From assembly GCA_015055805.1 (NCBI GenBank), contig SVHN01000010.1:1-64000 (forward strand): a stretch of 64,000 bases of DNA. The letters run 5' to 3'. Numbering within the stretch: position 1 is the stretch's first letter; each line of letters starts with the position of its first letter. Position numbers and translations under genes: made by a program. The notes below the pieces were generated by a model. That model did no database searches, was not told the DNA's origin, and worked only from the letters and a program-made list of their open reading frames with translations. This stretch comes from Clostridiales bacterium (lineage in GTDB: Bacteria; Bacillota; Clostridia; Christensenellales; Borkfalkiaceae). Shown piece by piece: positions 1 through 7,255 of the stretch.

Positions 1-46
1 AGCTTTTATGGACGAGGAGGTAAAGCGGAAATTTGTTTCCGTATAA
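1..46 (+). CDS. 3' end of an unidentified ORF
   Basis: An open frame enters from the left edge and ends at TAA 44-46, giving the C-terminal residues AFMDEEVKRKFVSV. It is in the same frame as the integrase that follows, separated only by this stop and four codons. It may be the end of an excisionase-type gene or just chance; nothing identifies it. Confidence 0.25.
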   Translation, partial: AFMDEEVKRKFVSV

Positions 47-58
47 TATCGTAAGGAG

Positions 59-1291
59 GTGAAAAGGCAGGAGGTTAATAAAGTTTTACAAAGTATTGAA
101 CTTATTCCTGATGAAAGCGTTAAAGACGAAATTTCAAATATTATAATGGGTTGGTCTTTAGAAAATGCTAAAAAGGAAAAAGTCAAAACATCCTCTTCAT
201 TACAAGAAGGGGTTTTAGAAGATAAGACAGGAGCCTATCTCAAATTTAGTAAAAAGGAGATAGAAAAGATGTCAGACAATTTAAAAAGATTATTTGCTAT
301 TAATGACAAAATTGTTACGTATCGAGTTGTAAGAGGAATGTATCAAGCTAGATTCCGTCGTGATGGATATGATATTGAGGTTGCATCTAAGAGTTTTGAA
401 ATAATGAAACTTAAATTCATTGAGAAACTTAAAGAGTTTGAAGTGCAAAAGAAACGCAATAAATATCCGCTCTTTAAGGAGTTTGTAGAAGAATGGTTAA
501 AGATTAAGAAACAAACTGTAAAAGAAAGTACCTTTACTTCGTATAGAAACATGGCGAAATCGATGGTGCTACCCAATTTTGGTGAGAAATTTGTAAATGA
601 AATTACTAGAAAAGATTTGCAAGATTATTTGTTTACTTTAACAGATGCAGGTAAAAACCGTTCAGCACATAAATTAAAACAAATGTTGTCGGCAATGTTT
701 GATGTGATTTGTGAAGACTATCCAAGTATTCCTAATCCTACAAAAAAACTAGTGCTAACACATTACGAAGTAAAGAAAGGTATGGCATTTACAAAGGAAG
801 AAGAACTTCAGATTATTGAATTCTGTAAAGCAAATCCGCATTTTTATGGTAACTCAGCACTTTTAGTAATGATGTATACTGGAATGCGAGTTGGTGAGTT
901 GCCGAGCTTGCAAGTGGAAGGTGATTGCATAACGTGTGTATCATTAAAAACGAGAAAGGGGTATAAAGAGATTGTAAGAACAATTCCGATTTCGCCTATG
1001 ATGCAAAAGGTATTACCTTTGATAGATTTTGAGAAAGCAAGAAAAGCAAGTAAATTTACTTCGCGAGACGCTTTGAAAAGAATTTTTCCAGAAAGGCATG
1101 TGCATGAGTTCCGATATACATTCATTACAAGGGCAAAGGAATGTGGTTGTAATCCAGAAGTAGTTATGATTTGGGTTGGTCACGAGTTTGATAAGGACGT
1201 TGTGACCAGTAGAGTCGATAGAGGGTATACAACATACTCAAAAGAGTACTTCAGGGCGGAAATTAACAAAATTGACTACGAATTGGTCTAA
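59..1291 (+). CDS. Tyrosine site-specific integrase of an integrated element
   Basis: Catalyses integration and excision of a mobile element by strand exchange through a tyrosine. The 410-residue protein has an arm-binding-like N-terminal part (about residues 85-130), a SAM-like core-binding domain (about 135-235) and a catalytic domain. The catalytic set is visible: R277 in TGMRVGEL, H349 and R352 in HEFR, H375 in WVGH and Y390 in DRGYTTY. The ending resembles integrases of Firmicutes conjugative or mobilizable elements. The only in-frame start is GTG 59, but a strong AAGGAGG (53-59) abuts it with no spacing, so the start is uncertain. It points at the 3' end of tRNA-Leu, the usual attL arrangement; the rest of the element must lie to the left. 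Confidence 0.9.
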   Translation: MKRQEVNKVLQSIELIPDESVKDEISNIIMGWSLENAKKEKVKTSSSLQEGVLEDKTGAYLKFSKKEIEKMSDNLKRLFAINDKIVTYRVVRGMYQARFRRDGYDIEVASKSFEIMKLKFIEKLKEFEVQKKRNKYPLFKEFVEEWLKIKKQTVKESTFTSYRNMAKSMVLPNFGEKFVNEITRKDLQDYLFTLTDAGKNRSAHKLKQMLSAMFDVICEDYPSIPNPTKKLVLTHYEVKKGMAFTKEEELQIIEFCKANPHFYGNSALLVMMYTGMRVGELPSLQVEGDCITCVSLKTRKGYKEIVRTIPISPMMQKVLPLIDFEKARKASKFTSRDALKRIFPERHVHEFRYTFITRAKECGCNPEVVMIWVGHEFDKDVVTSRVDRGYTTYSKEYFRAEINKIDYELV

Positions 1292-1366
1292 AAATGTTAA
1301 TTTCAAACAAAAAAGGTCAAAAAGGGCGATTTTTAAGTAAATTACCCATAAAAAAAGCCGATTTTG

Positions 1367-1386
1367 GTTCCCAATTAGTTCCCAAT
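1367..1386. repeat. 9-bp direct repeat between integrase and tRNA-Leu
   Basis: GTTCCCAAT occurs at 1367-1375 and again at 1378-1386, one helical turn apart. Short direct repeats between an integrase gene and its tRNA target are often arm-type integrase sites; here that is inference. Confidence 0.35.
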
Positions 1387-1391
1387 GCCAA

Positions 1392-1423
1392 CAAAAAAGG
1401 GTAAAACCCGAAGATTTTACCCT
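1392..1423 (-). terminator. Terminator after tRNA-Leu
   Basis: On the minus strand AGGGTAAAA and TTTTACCCT form a 9-bp stem followed by a run of T, just 3' of tRNA-Leu. Confidence 0.7.
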
Positions 1424-1428
1424 AATTT

Positions 1429-1517
1429 TGGTGCCGCTGGCCGGACTTGAACCGGCACGAAAGGTTAATTTCGATGGATTTTAAGTCCATTGCGTCTGCC
1501 TATTCCGCCACAACGGC
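1429..1517 (-). tRNA. tRNA-Leu (UAA)
   Basis: An 89-nt gene with encoded CCA. Acceptor arms GCCGTTG and CAGCGGC pair over seven positions. The anticodon loop CTTAAAA gives anticodon UAA, and there is a long class II variable arm. Its 3' end faces the integrase, so it is the likely attachment target of the element to the left. Confidence 0.95.
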
Positions 1518-1590
1518 ATGTGTGTATTCAGTTTTTGTTAAAAATTATCAGCTTTTTCACAAGGGACTAACTTTTTTGAGACGCCAAAAA

Positions 1591-1629
1591 TTTTAAGTCC
1601 CTTGCGTCTGCCTATTCCGCCACAGCGGC
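1591..1629 (-). pseudogene. 5'-half tRNA-Leu remnant
   Basis: On the minus strand this repeats the acceptor 5' strand, D arm, anticodon 5' stem and the whole anticodon loop of tRNA-Leu (GCCGCTGTGGCGG..., loop CTTAAAA). It stops exactly at the 3' edge of the loop; no variable arm, T arm or acceptor 3' strand follows. The intact tRNA-Leu lies 73 bp further on. A break at the anticodon loop fits integrase crossover or a failed duplication. Confidence 0.75.
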
Positions 1630-1666
1630 GTGGCTATTGGATATATGGGGATACCTATAACAAAGT

Positions 1667-1700
1667 AAAAAACTCTGCACACGATAGCGCAGAGTTTTTT
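1667..1700 (-). terminator. Terminator of the tRNA Val-Gly-Cys unit
   Basis: AAAAAACTCTGC and GCAGAGTTTTTT form a 12-bp hairpin with T-runs on both strands, directly 3' of tRNA-Cys. It separates that tRNA unit from the tRNA-Leu copies. Confidence 0.75.
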
Positions 1701-1774
1701 TGGAGGCGCCACCCAGATTTGAACTGGGGGTCAAGGCTTTGCAGGCCCGTGCCTTACCGCTTGGCTATGGCGCC
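1701..1774 (-). tRNA. tRNA-Cys (GCA)
   Basis: A 74-nt cloverleaf with GGCGCC acceptor pairing, anticodon loop CTGCAAA (GCA), T-loop GTTCAAATC and encoded CCA. Confidence 0.95.
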
Positions 1775-1811
1775 ACCGATTAAATTCAGGGAAAACCCCA
1801 TAATAAAAAAA

Positions 1812-1886
1812 TGGAGCGGGAAACGAGATTCGAACTCGCGACATTCGCCTTGGCAAGGCGACGCTCTACCACTGAGCCATTCCCGC
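1812..1886 (-). tRNA. tRNA-Gly (GCC)
   Basis: A 75-nt gene starting GCGGGAATGGCTCAG and ending TTCCCGCTCCA. The anticodon loop TTGCCAA gives GCC, and the T-loop is GTTCGAATC. Confidence 0.95.
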
Positions 1887-1907
1887 AACAGTTGCAACGA
1901 CGAGTTT

Positions 1908-1983
1908 TGGTGGGAACAATAGGGCTCGAACCTATGACCCTCTGCTTGTAAGGCAGATGCTCTCCCAGCTGAGCTATGCTCCC
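1908..1983 (-). tRNA. tRNA-Val (UAC)
   Basis: A 76-nt gene starting GGGAGCATAGCTCAG, with anticodon loop CTTACAA (UAC) and encoded CCA. It is the first gene of the Val-Gly-Cys unit. Confidence 0.95.
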
Positions 1984-2005
1984 ATGCGCTCGTCATTGCT
2001 GATAT

Positions 2006-2034
2006 AATATAACAAATTTGAAAATAAAAGGCAA
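2006..2034 (-). promoter_or_regulatory. Promoter of the tRNA Val-Gly-Cys unit
   Basis: On the minus strand TTGCCT (2029-2034) and TATATT (2006-2011) are 17 bp apart, about 22 bp upstream of tRNA-Val. Confidence 0.7.
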
Positions 2035-2187
2035 GTGTTTTTAAGGGGTTTTTCAAATTTTTTTTAAAATTTTTTTATTTAAATTTTTCCGCCTAAAAAC
2101 CTAATAGAATTAGCACTATATTTATTATAATACAGTAAATAAAAAATTGTGCCAACAATATTCAATTGTTATTTTTAATATAAATAA

Positions 2188-2216
2188 TTGACAGTAAAAT
2201 TTTAACTTGTTATAAT
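2188..2216 (+). promoter_or_regulatory. Consensus vegetative promoter of glcK
   Basis: TTGACA (2188-2193), a 17-bp spacer and TATAAT (2211-2216): a perfect housekeeping-sigma promoter 26 bp upstream of the start codon. Confidence 0.9.
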
Positions 2217-2242
2217 GTTTTCATATTATTAAGGAGTTTAGT

Positions 2243-3184
2243 ATGTACACGATAGGCGTTGATATTGGTGGAATGAGTATAAAAATAGGTTTAGTTGATG
2301 AGACTGGTAAAATTGTTGCCCGTTCAAGAGTTAAAACCGCAGACACAGCAGCACAGGGCGTCAATGATATAGTAATTCACATAAATAAAATTCTAGAAGA
2401 AAATAAACTCGACGTAAAAGATATTAACGGAATAGGCGTTGGTTGCCCCGGTGCAGTTGATAGCGCAACGGGTACTGTGGTGTGCTTGCCAAATTTAGGT
2501 TGGGAGAACGTACCGCTTGCCGATATGATTAAAAAATCTTTTGATACTAACGTAAAAATATCAAACGACGCAAACGTTGCCGCGTTAGGTGAAGCAATTT
2601 ATGGCGTTGCAAAAGATTATAATTCGTCAGTTATGATAACCCTTGGCACGGGTGTTGGCGGTGGAATTATCATAGATAAAAAACTGTTTGAAGGTGGTTG
2701 GTCAAGAGGGGCTGAACTCGGTCACGTAACGCTCATAATGAACGGCGAACCTTGTACTTGTGGAAGATACGGCTGTGTTGAGTGCTATTGTTCAGCAACC
2801 GCGCTTATGAAACAGACTAGGGAAAAGATGCTTGAAAACAAAGACAGTAAAATGTGGGAGTACGTGGGCGGCGATATAGAGAACGTTGACGGAAAAACAG
2901 CGTTCGAGTGCAGTAAACTTGGTGATAATGCAGCAACGGAAGTGGTAGACACTTACGTTTCATACCTTGGTGAGTGCGCTTTGAATATATTTAACGTGTT
3001 TAGACCAGAAGCTTTTATATTCGGTGGCGGAGTAAGCGCGCAAGGCGAATATCTTAACGATAAAGTAAGGGCGTATTGTGAAAAGTTTGATTACGGCTAT
3101 AAAAATGCCCCAAGAACTAAAATCTTAACGGCAACGCTAGGTAACGACGCTGGAATTATCGGCGCAGCCGCATTGATAAAATAA
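2243..3184 (+). CDS. glcK: ROK-family glucokinase
   Basis: Phosphorylates glucose to glucose-6-phosphate with ATP in the cytoplasm. The 313 residues start with the phosphate loop GVDIGGMSIKIGLVD, carry the ATP-binding LGTGVGGGIIIDKKL, and have the ROK zinc motif CTCGRYGCVECYCS near residue 172. The length is standard for clostridial GlcK. AAGGAG sits 8 nt before ATG. It is a single-gene unit with its own consensus promoter and terminator, so probably constitutive. Another hexose or an N-acetylhexosamine cannot be excluded as substrate, but the GlcK-like features favour glucose. Confidence 0.88.
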   Translation: MYTIGVDIGGMSIKIGLVDETGKIVARSRVKTADTAAQGVNDIVIHINKILEENKLDVKDINGIGVGCPGAVDSATGTVVCLPNLGWENVPLADMIKKSFDTNVKISNDANVAALGEAIYGVAKDYNSSVMITLGTGVGGGIIIDKKLFEGGWSRGAELGHVTLIMNGEPCTCGRYGCVECYCSATALMKQTREKMLENKDSKMWEYVGGDIENVDGKTAFECSKLGDNAATEVVDTYVSYLGECALNIFNVFRPEAFIFGGGVSAQGEYLNDKVRAYCEKFDYGYKNAPRTKILTATLGNDAGIIGAAALIK

Positions 3185-3204
3185 ACGTGCAGTATTAATA
3201 CAGC

Positions 3205-3234
3205 AAAAAAGGACTTTTTGTAAGGTCCTTTTTT
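3205..3234 (+). terminator. Terminator of glcK
   Basis: AAAAAAGGAC and GTCCTTTTTT form a 10-bp stem ending in a T-run, 20 nt after the glcK stop. Confidence 0.85.
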
Positions 3235-3249
3235 ATTTTCTAAATTCAC

Positions 3250-3278
3250 TTGACTAAATGTTATTAATTTGGTATATT
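3250..3278 (+). promoter_or_regulatory. Promoter of the structured RNA / LRR gene leader
   Basis: TTGACT (3250-3255), a 17-bp spacer and TATATT (3273-3278). The predicted start, about 3285, falls on the first bases of the long inverted repeat, which suggests that the RNA begins with the stem. Confidence 0.75.
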
Positions 3279-3282
3279 GTGT

Positions 3283-3445
3283 TTGCGACTCCAATTTCAT
3301 ACTTTTTTAACTGCACGACCATACTATGGGAAAGTGTGCTTTTTCGCATTTTTCATTTCGTGCAGGATATGAAATTGGTGTCGCAACTACGCGAGAAACG
3401 CGCTTTTCAAGTGTCGTTCTCGTTGACGGCACTTTTTTATTTTTA
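3283..3445 (+). ncRNA. Structured RNA or leader of unknown class
   Basis: A long stem pairs 3283-3301 with 3368-3386 (18 of 19 positions). Inside it, CTGCACGA (3311-3318) pairs with TCGTGCAG (3358-3365). That arm encloses two hairpins: CCAT/ATGG (3319-3329) and an imperfect 9-bp stem (3330-3354). After the main stem come a short CGCG hairpin (3392-3402) and an intrinsic terminator. The CGAGAA at 3392-3397 can also pair with TTCTCG in the terminator loop. With a promoter at the 5' edge and a terminator at the 3' edge this looks like a 150-160 nt RNA, or an attenuated leader of the lipoprotein gene 30 nt downstream. I recognise no known riboswitch, 6S, SRP or T-box core. Confidence 0.6.
3409..3440 (+). 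terminator. Terminator ending the structured RNA
   Basis: AAGTGTCG (3409-3416) and CGGCACTT (3427-3434) form an 8-bp stem followed by TTTTTTATTTTT. It lies only about 30 nt before the start codon of the lipoprotein gene, so it would stop or attenuate transcription into it. Confidence 0.8.
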
Positions 3446-3471
3446 AATTATATATCAAAAGGAGAAAACTT

Positions 3472-4701
3472 ATGAAAAAGAAACTGTTGAAACTTTTAAC
3501 ATTAGTATTTCTGATTTTAGCAACGCTTGTGTTCTCGTTCGCTTGTGCACTCGATAGCGGTAAACTTGGTGGCGGTAACGAAAACGCCGAACAAAAACAA
3601 GAAATTGACGACGGCAAAGTGAACAACGACCAAATGCCCCAACATACTCATTCTTACGCCTTAAAGTATGATATTAACAATCACTGGGAAGAATGCGAGT
3701 GTGGTGATAAAAAGAATTCTGCCGTTCATAATGGTGGTACGGCTACTTGTAGTGAGAAAGCAATTTGTACTATCTGTAATCAACCTTACGGAGAGTTGGG
3801 AAACATTCACAACTATACGGCAGGAAAATGTTTTTGCGGTGAGTATGAGCCGACCTATTATACGGAAGGCCTAGTATTTGAACTTGACGGGGAAAGTAAT
3901 GTGTATAAAGTAACCGATTATAACGGAACATTAAATGAAGTTGTAATACCGTCAATTTATCAAGATAAACCAGTAACAAGTATAGCGAGTTATGCGTTTA
4001 ATTGTTGCGTTTCATTAACGAGTATACAAATACCAAACAGTGTAACAAATATAGGTTATGGTGCGTTCTTTAATTGCAGTTCATTAACAAGCATAGAAAT
4101 ACCAAACGGTGTAACAAGCATAGGCGATTCTGCGTTCGTATATTGTAGTTCATTAATAAGCATAGAAATACCGAATAGTTTAACAAGTATAGGAGATAAT
4201 GCGTTCTGTGAATGTTGTTCATTAACTTATAACATAAAAAACGGATTAAAATATTTAGGCAATAATAGCAATCCGTATTTATATCTTGCCGATACAATAA
4301 ACACAAGTATAACAACGGCAATTATAGATAATAATTGCAAATTTATAGGCGAATGGGCATTCTGTGAGTGCGATTCATTAACAAGCATAGAAATACCGAA
4401 GAGTGTAACGAATATTGAAAGTTATGCGTTTGATGGTTGCGCCTCATTAACAAGTATAGAAATACCAAATAATGTTACTAGCTTAGATAACAGTGTGTTT
4501 GCTAATTGCGTCTTGTTAACAAGTGTAGCAATAGGAAATAAATTGACATGTATGGGAGCTTTTTCATTCTATAATTGCACTTCATTAACAAACATCAAAT
4601 ATAGTGGAACAGAATCGCAATGGGCTGCAATTAGTAAAGGTGATAGGTGGAATTATAATACAGGCTCATACACAATTACTTATAATTATGATGGTGAATA
4701 A
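3472..4701 (+). CDS. BspA-like leucine-rich-repeat lipoprotein
   Basis: A predicted surface lipoprotein of 409 residues with a lipobox ending at C25 (LVFSFAC). A spacer is followed by a His/Cys-rich module (residues about 62-125: HTHSYALKYD, HWEECECG, GTATCSEKAICTICNQPYG) seen in many gut Firmicutes surface proteins. Seven to eight LRR_5 (BspA/TpLRR) repeats of about 23 residues follow, in the pattern VTSIGDSAFVYCSSLISIEIP. Such proteins are generally adhesion or binding proteins; the ligand is unknown. AAAGGAG lies 8 nt upstream. Transcription must pass the structured leader and its terminator. Confidence 0.82.
   Translation: MKKKLLKLLTLVFLILATLVFSFACALDSGKLGGGNENAEQKQEIDDGKVNNDQMPQHTHSYALKYDINNHWEECECGDKKNSAVHNGGTATCSEKAICTICNQPYGELGNIHNYTAGKCFCGEYEPTYYTEGLVFELDGESNVYKVTDYNGTLNEVVIPSIYQDKPVTSIASYAFNCCVSLTSIQIPNSVTNIGYGAFFNCSSLTSIEIPNGVTSIGDSAFVYCSSLISIEIPNSLTSIGDNAFCECCSLTYNIKNGLKYLGNNSNPYLYLADTINTSITTAIIDNNCKFIGEWAFCECDSLTSIEIPKSVTNIESYAFDGCASLTSIEIPNNVTSLDNSVFANCVLLTSVAIGNKLTCMGAFSFYNCTSLTNIKYSGTESQWAAISKGDRWNYNTGSYTITYNYDGE
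3970..4635 (+). repeat. Imperfect 69-bp tandem repeats coding LRR units
   Basis: About eight copies of a 69-bp unit (consensus parts TCATTAACAAGCATAGAAAT and GCGTT) code the 23-residue LRR_5 repeats. The array is interrupted at about 4240-4330 by a non-repeat insert. Confidence 0.8.
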
Positions 4702-4720
4702 ATAGTGGTTGGAAAAATAA

Positions 4721-4757
4721 AAAATGCTAACGGAAAGAAAATCCGTTAGCATTTTAA
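4721..4757. terminator. Bidirectional terminator
   Basis: AAAATGCTAACGGA and TCCGTTAGCATTTT form a 14-bp stem with T-runs on both strands. It serves the LRR gene and the convergent AraC gene. Confidence 0.85.
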
Positions 4758-4778
4758 TATGTTTTTTATAAGGTAAAA

Positions 4779-5678
4779 TTATAAAACGTTATCTGCTTTT
4801 ATTGAATTTATATATTCAGTGGGGGACATGTCGGTATGAAGTTTGAATTGACGACTGAAATAATAGACCGAAGAAAAACCCAAGGCGTCAGCAATTTCAC
4901 TTATGGTGAACTTATGTTGGCTAAGTAGTTTTTTGGCCTTATCTATTTTCATATTGATAAAATACTGAATAATAGAGTAGCCTGTTTTTTTCTTAAACTG
5001 CGCCTTAATATAGCTCTTGGAAAATCCCAGTTTATAAGATATTTCTGTAAGATTTACACTTGATGCGGAGTTTAGGGTAGACGACAAGATTTGATGTACG
5101 CTCTCAACGATTTTATCTGAGTTGACGTTTACGCTGTTCACGTCGTTAAACTTTTCGGTTGTGTCGTGGTTTCTTAGCAGTGATATCAGTAGTAATTCAA
5201 TGCAGTTTTTTATTATTTGACTACCACCGAAAGGCGCGTCTGAACTTTTAGTCATTTTTTTAAGATAAATTTCGTTAAGCTTATCGTTGTAACTAATTTT
5301 TACCTCGTGAATAATCTTGTTTAACAAAGTTTTTTCAAAATCATTGAACTTGAAAATTTTATCCGCCAAAGGTTTAATGGCTCTGCTGTTGCAATCAAAG
5401 GTTATAATAGCAGAGTTGGCAAACTCTTCGTCGGTAGAAATATTGTGCAGTTCGTTGGGTTTATGAAAATACGCTTCGCCTTGGGAAAGTTTAAAAACCT
5501 TGTCGTCAGCGACAATGTTTGCCGTGCCACTGTCAATAAAGACCATTTCCCAAAAATCGTGTGATTCGCCCTTGAAACGAAAGTTTCTGCCATACTTAAA
5601 GTAGTGCACGGTGTAAACACCGCTAACTTTAATCGGGCAATTTAATTCAGTTTTAATATATCCATTATTTTGTTCCAT
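4779..5678 (-). CDS. AraC-family regulator divergent from the ROK/SIS operon
   Basis: A transcription regulator with an N-terminal cupin-like sensor (about residues 20-110) and a C-terminal double helix-turn-helix (about 195-295), including FSKSYIKAQFKKKTGYSIIQ and the AraC signature IADALGFSSVYYFSRQFKLH. ATG 5678 (MEQNNGYIK) is preferred over an in-frame ATG at 5735, because the protein then begins where AraC family members do and a promoter lies immediately upstream. There is no ribosome binding site; see the leaderless finding. The divergent position suggests control of the sugar module at 5828-8900; the inducer is unknown. Confidence 0.85.
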   Translation of the reverse strand: MEQNNGYIKTELNCPIKVSGVYTVHYFKYGRNFRFKGESHDFWEMVFIDSGTANIVADDKVFKLSQGEAYFHKPNELHNISTDEEFANSAIITFDCNSRAIKPLADKIFKFNDFEKTLLNKIIHEVKISYNDKLNEIYLKKMTKSSDAPFGGSQIIKNCIELLLISLLRNHDTTEKFNDVNSVNVNSDKIVESVHQILSSTLNSASSVNLTEISYKLGFSKSYIKAQFKKKTGYSIIQYFINMKIDKAKKLLSQHKFTISEIADALGFSSVYYFSRQFKLHTDMSPTEYINSIKADNVL

Positions 5679-5684
5679 AGTTAT

Positions 5685-5713
5685 ATAATATATTATTTTT
5701 AGATAAAAATCAA
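5685..5713 (-). promoter_or_regulatory. Promoter of the AraC gene (leaderless-type)
   Basis: On the minus strand TTGATT (5708-5713), a 17-bp spacer and TATTAT (5685-5690). Seven nt beyond the -10 element is the A of ATG 5678. Confidence 0.5.
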
Positions 5714-5827
5714 GCAAAAGTGGCTTTTTGTGCAAATAGTAGTTTTTATTTTATAAAGCTAAAAAAAACGAATTGTTGTATAATAAAGAAAAGGTATAAA
5801 TTTAATGCCTAAAAAAGGAGATTACTT

Positions 5828-7192
5828 ATGAAATTCGTTCCGGTTTATGACAAAAACTTTACGCCGCTTAGCGTTGTGCTAAAAGAGTACAGGGCAGAAG
5901 TTGTGGCAAAAGACAATAAGCTTTTAAAGATCTGTGTAGAAAGAAACGACGGATATAATTATATCTTCGACCTAAAGATTTTTGCTGACGAAGAATACTG
6001 CGAAAAGAACTACCGCATTGCAGAAAGGCTTATCAAGTCAATCTTGTGGGTAGTAGGCGGTTATAAAATCTATATCGCTGGTGACGAATATGTGTTTAAT
6101 AGAATAAAGTCAGACTATACTTTAGACGGAAAACGTGCTTTTGACGTGGACTTTATGCAAACCGTTTACGAAAAGCCTTTTGAAGTCATTGAGTCGAGTT
6201 ATGAATCTTTCCCTAAACTTAATCTTTGCGACGTTAAGATTGGTGGACACCTTGACGGTTGTCGTATCGGCTTTGATGCTGGCGGTAGCGATAGAAAGGT
6301 TAGCGCAGTAATTGACGGAAAAGTCGTATATAGTGAAGAAGTAGTATGGTTCCCGAAAACTAATTCCGATTATCATTACCACTATGACGGAATTATGGCA
6401 GCAATGAAGACTGCTGCGTCAAAGATGCCGAGAGTAGACGCTATCGGCGTTTCTAGCGCAGGCGTGTATATTAACAATAAAATAATGGTTGCATCACTAT
6501 TCCTTAAAGTTCCAAAGGAAGACTATAAGGACCACGTTCAAACTATGTATATAGACATAGCAAACGAACTTGGCGCACCGCTAGAAGTTGCAAACGACGG
6601 TGACGTAACCGCACTTGCAGGCGCAATCGACTTAAAAGACAATTCAGTACTCGGTATTGCAATGGGTACTAGTGAAGCCGTTGGATACATAAACGATAAG
6701 GGTTTACTCAACGGCTGGCTTTCTGAAGTAGCGTTTGTTCCGGTCGATTTTAACGAAGACGCAATGGTGGACGAGTGGAGTGGTGATTACGGCTGCGGCG
6801 TTAAATATTTTTCGCAGGACGGCGTGATTAAGCTTGCAGAAAGCGCAGGGTACAAGTTCCCCGAAGATTCTTCGCCCGCAGAAAAATTAAAAATAGTGCA
6901 AAAACTTATGTTGGACGGCGACCCGATGGCTAAATCTATTTATGAAGATATAGGTATTTATTTGGGATACGCTATACCGTACTATGCTGAGTTTTATAAA
7001 ATTAAGCACTTATTGCTACTTGGTAGAGTTACTAGTGGCGAGGGCGGAAGTATTATCGTGAATAAGGCAAAAGAAGTCCTCTGCGCAGAATTCCCTGAGT
7101 TTAAGGATATAAACATAACTATGCCAGACGAATCGAATAAGCGCGTTGGACAGAGTATTGCCGCTGCATCACTTCCAGAGATTGTAAAGTAA
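5828..7192 (+). CDS. ROK-family sugar kinase with N-terminal extension
   Basis: Likely ATP-dependent sugar or amino-sugar kinase. The 454 residues comprise an N-terminal region of about 140 residues with no recognised fold, then a ROK/ASKHA core: phosphate loop GFDAGGSDRKVSAVID (about 147-162), sugar-binding EVANDGDVTALAGAID and adenosine-loop GIAMGTSEAVGY. The usual ROK CxCGxxGCxE zinc motif is absent. AAAGGAG lies upstream of ATG. Next to a GlmS/NagB-II-like SIS protein it probably phosphorylates an amino sugar; this is inference from context. Confidence 0.75.
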   Translation: MKFVPVYDKNFTPLSVVLKEYRAEVVAKDNKLLKICVERNDGYNYIFDLKIFADEEYCEKNYRIAERLIKSILWVVGGYKIYIAGDEYVFNRIKSDYTLDGKRAFDVDFMQTVYEKPFEVIESSYESFPKLNLCDVKIGGHLDGCRIGFDAGGSDRKVSAVIDGKVVYSEEVVWFPKTNSDYHYHYDGIMAAMKTAASKMPRVDAIGVSSAGVYINNKIMVASLFLKVPKEDYKDHVQTMYIDIANELGAPLEVANDGDVTALAGAIDLKDNSVLGIAMGTSEAVGYINDKGLLNGWLSEVAFVPVDFNEDAMVDEWSGDYGCGVKYFSQDGVIKLAESAGYKFPEDSSPAEKLKIVQKLMLDGDPMAKSIYEDIGIYLGYAIPYYAEFYKIKHLLLLGRVTSGEGGSIIVNKAKEVLCAEFPEFKDINITMPDESNKRVGQSIAAASLPEIVK

Positions 7193-7207
7193 TTGCATAA
7201 TAAAACA

Positions 7208-7236
7208 TTGACAAAATGAAATATTAATGATAAAAT
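7208..7236 (+). promoter_or_regulatory. Promoter upstream of the SIS gene
   Basis: TTGACA (7208-7213), a 17-bp spacer and TAAAAT (7231-7236), between the ROK and SIS genes. It gives the SIS gene its own promoter besides read-through. Confidence 0.7.
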
Positions 7237-7255
7237 ACAGAAAAGGAGAACTCAA

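Noticed and set aside
1602..2056. Open frames of about 100 codons on both strands
   Set aside because: They run through tRNA-Cys, -Gly and -Val and are by-products of the tRNA sequence.
3283..3386. MITE or insertion-sequence remnant explanation of the inverted repeat
   Set aside because: No target-site duplication is visible at the ends, and promoter and terminator are placed exactly for an RNA. Not excluded without a genome-wide search.
3258..3446. 62-codon open frame between glcK and the LRR gene
   Set aside because: It covers the inverted repeats and the terminator of the structured RNA, its ATG lies before the promoter's -10 element, and it has no ribosome binding site.
3970..4635. Regular repeats that might suggest a CRISPR array
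   Set aside because: The repeats are adjacent, 69 bp, divergent and in frame; they code LRR units. No CRISPR array or cas gene is seen in the window.
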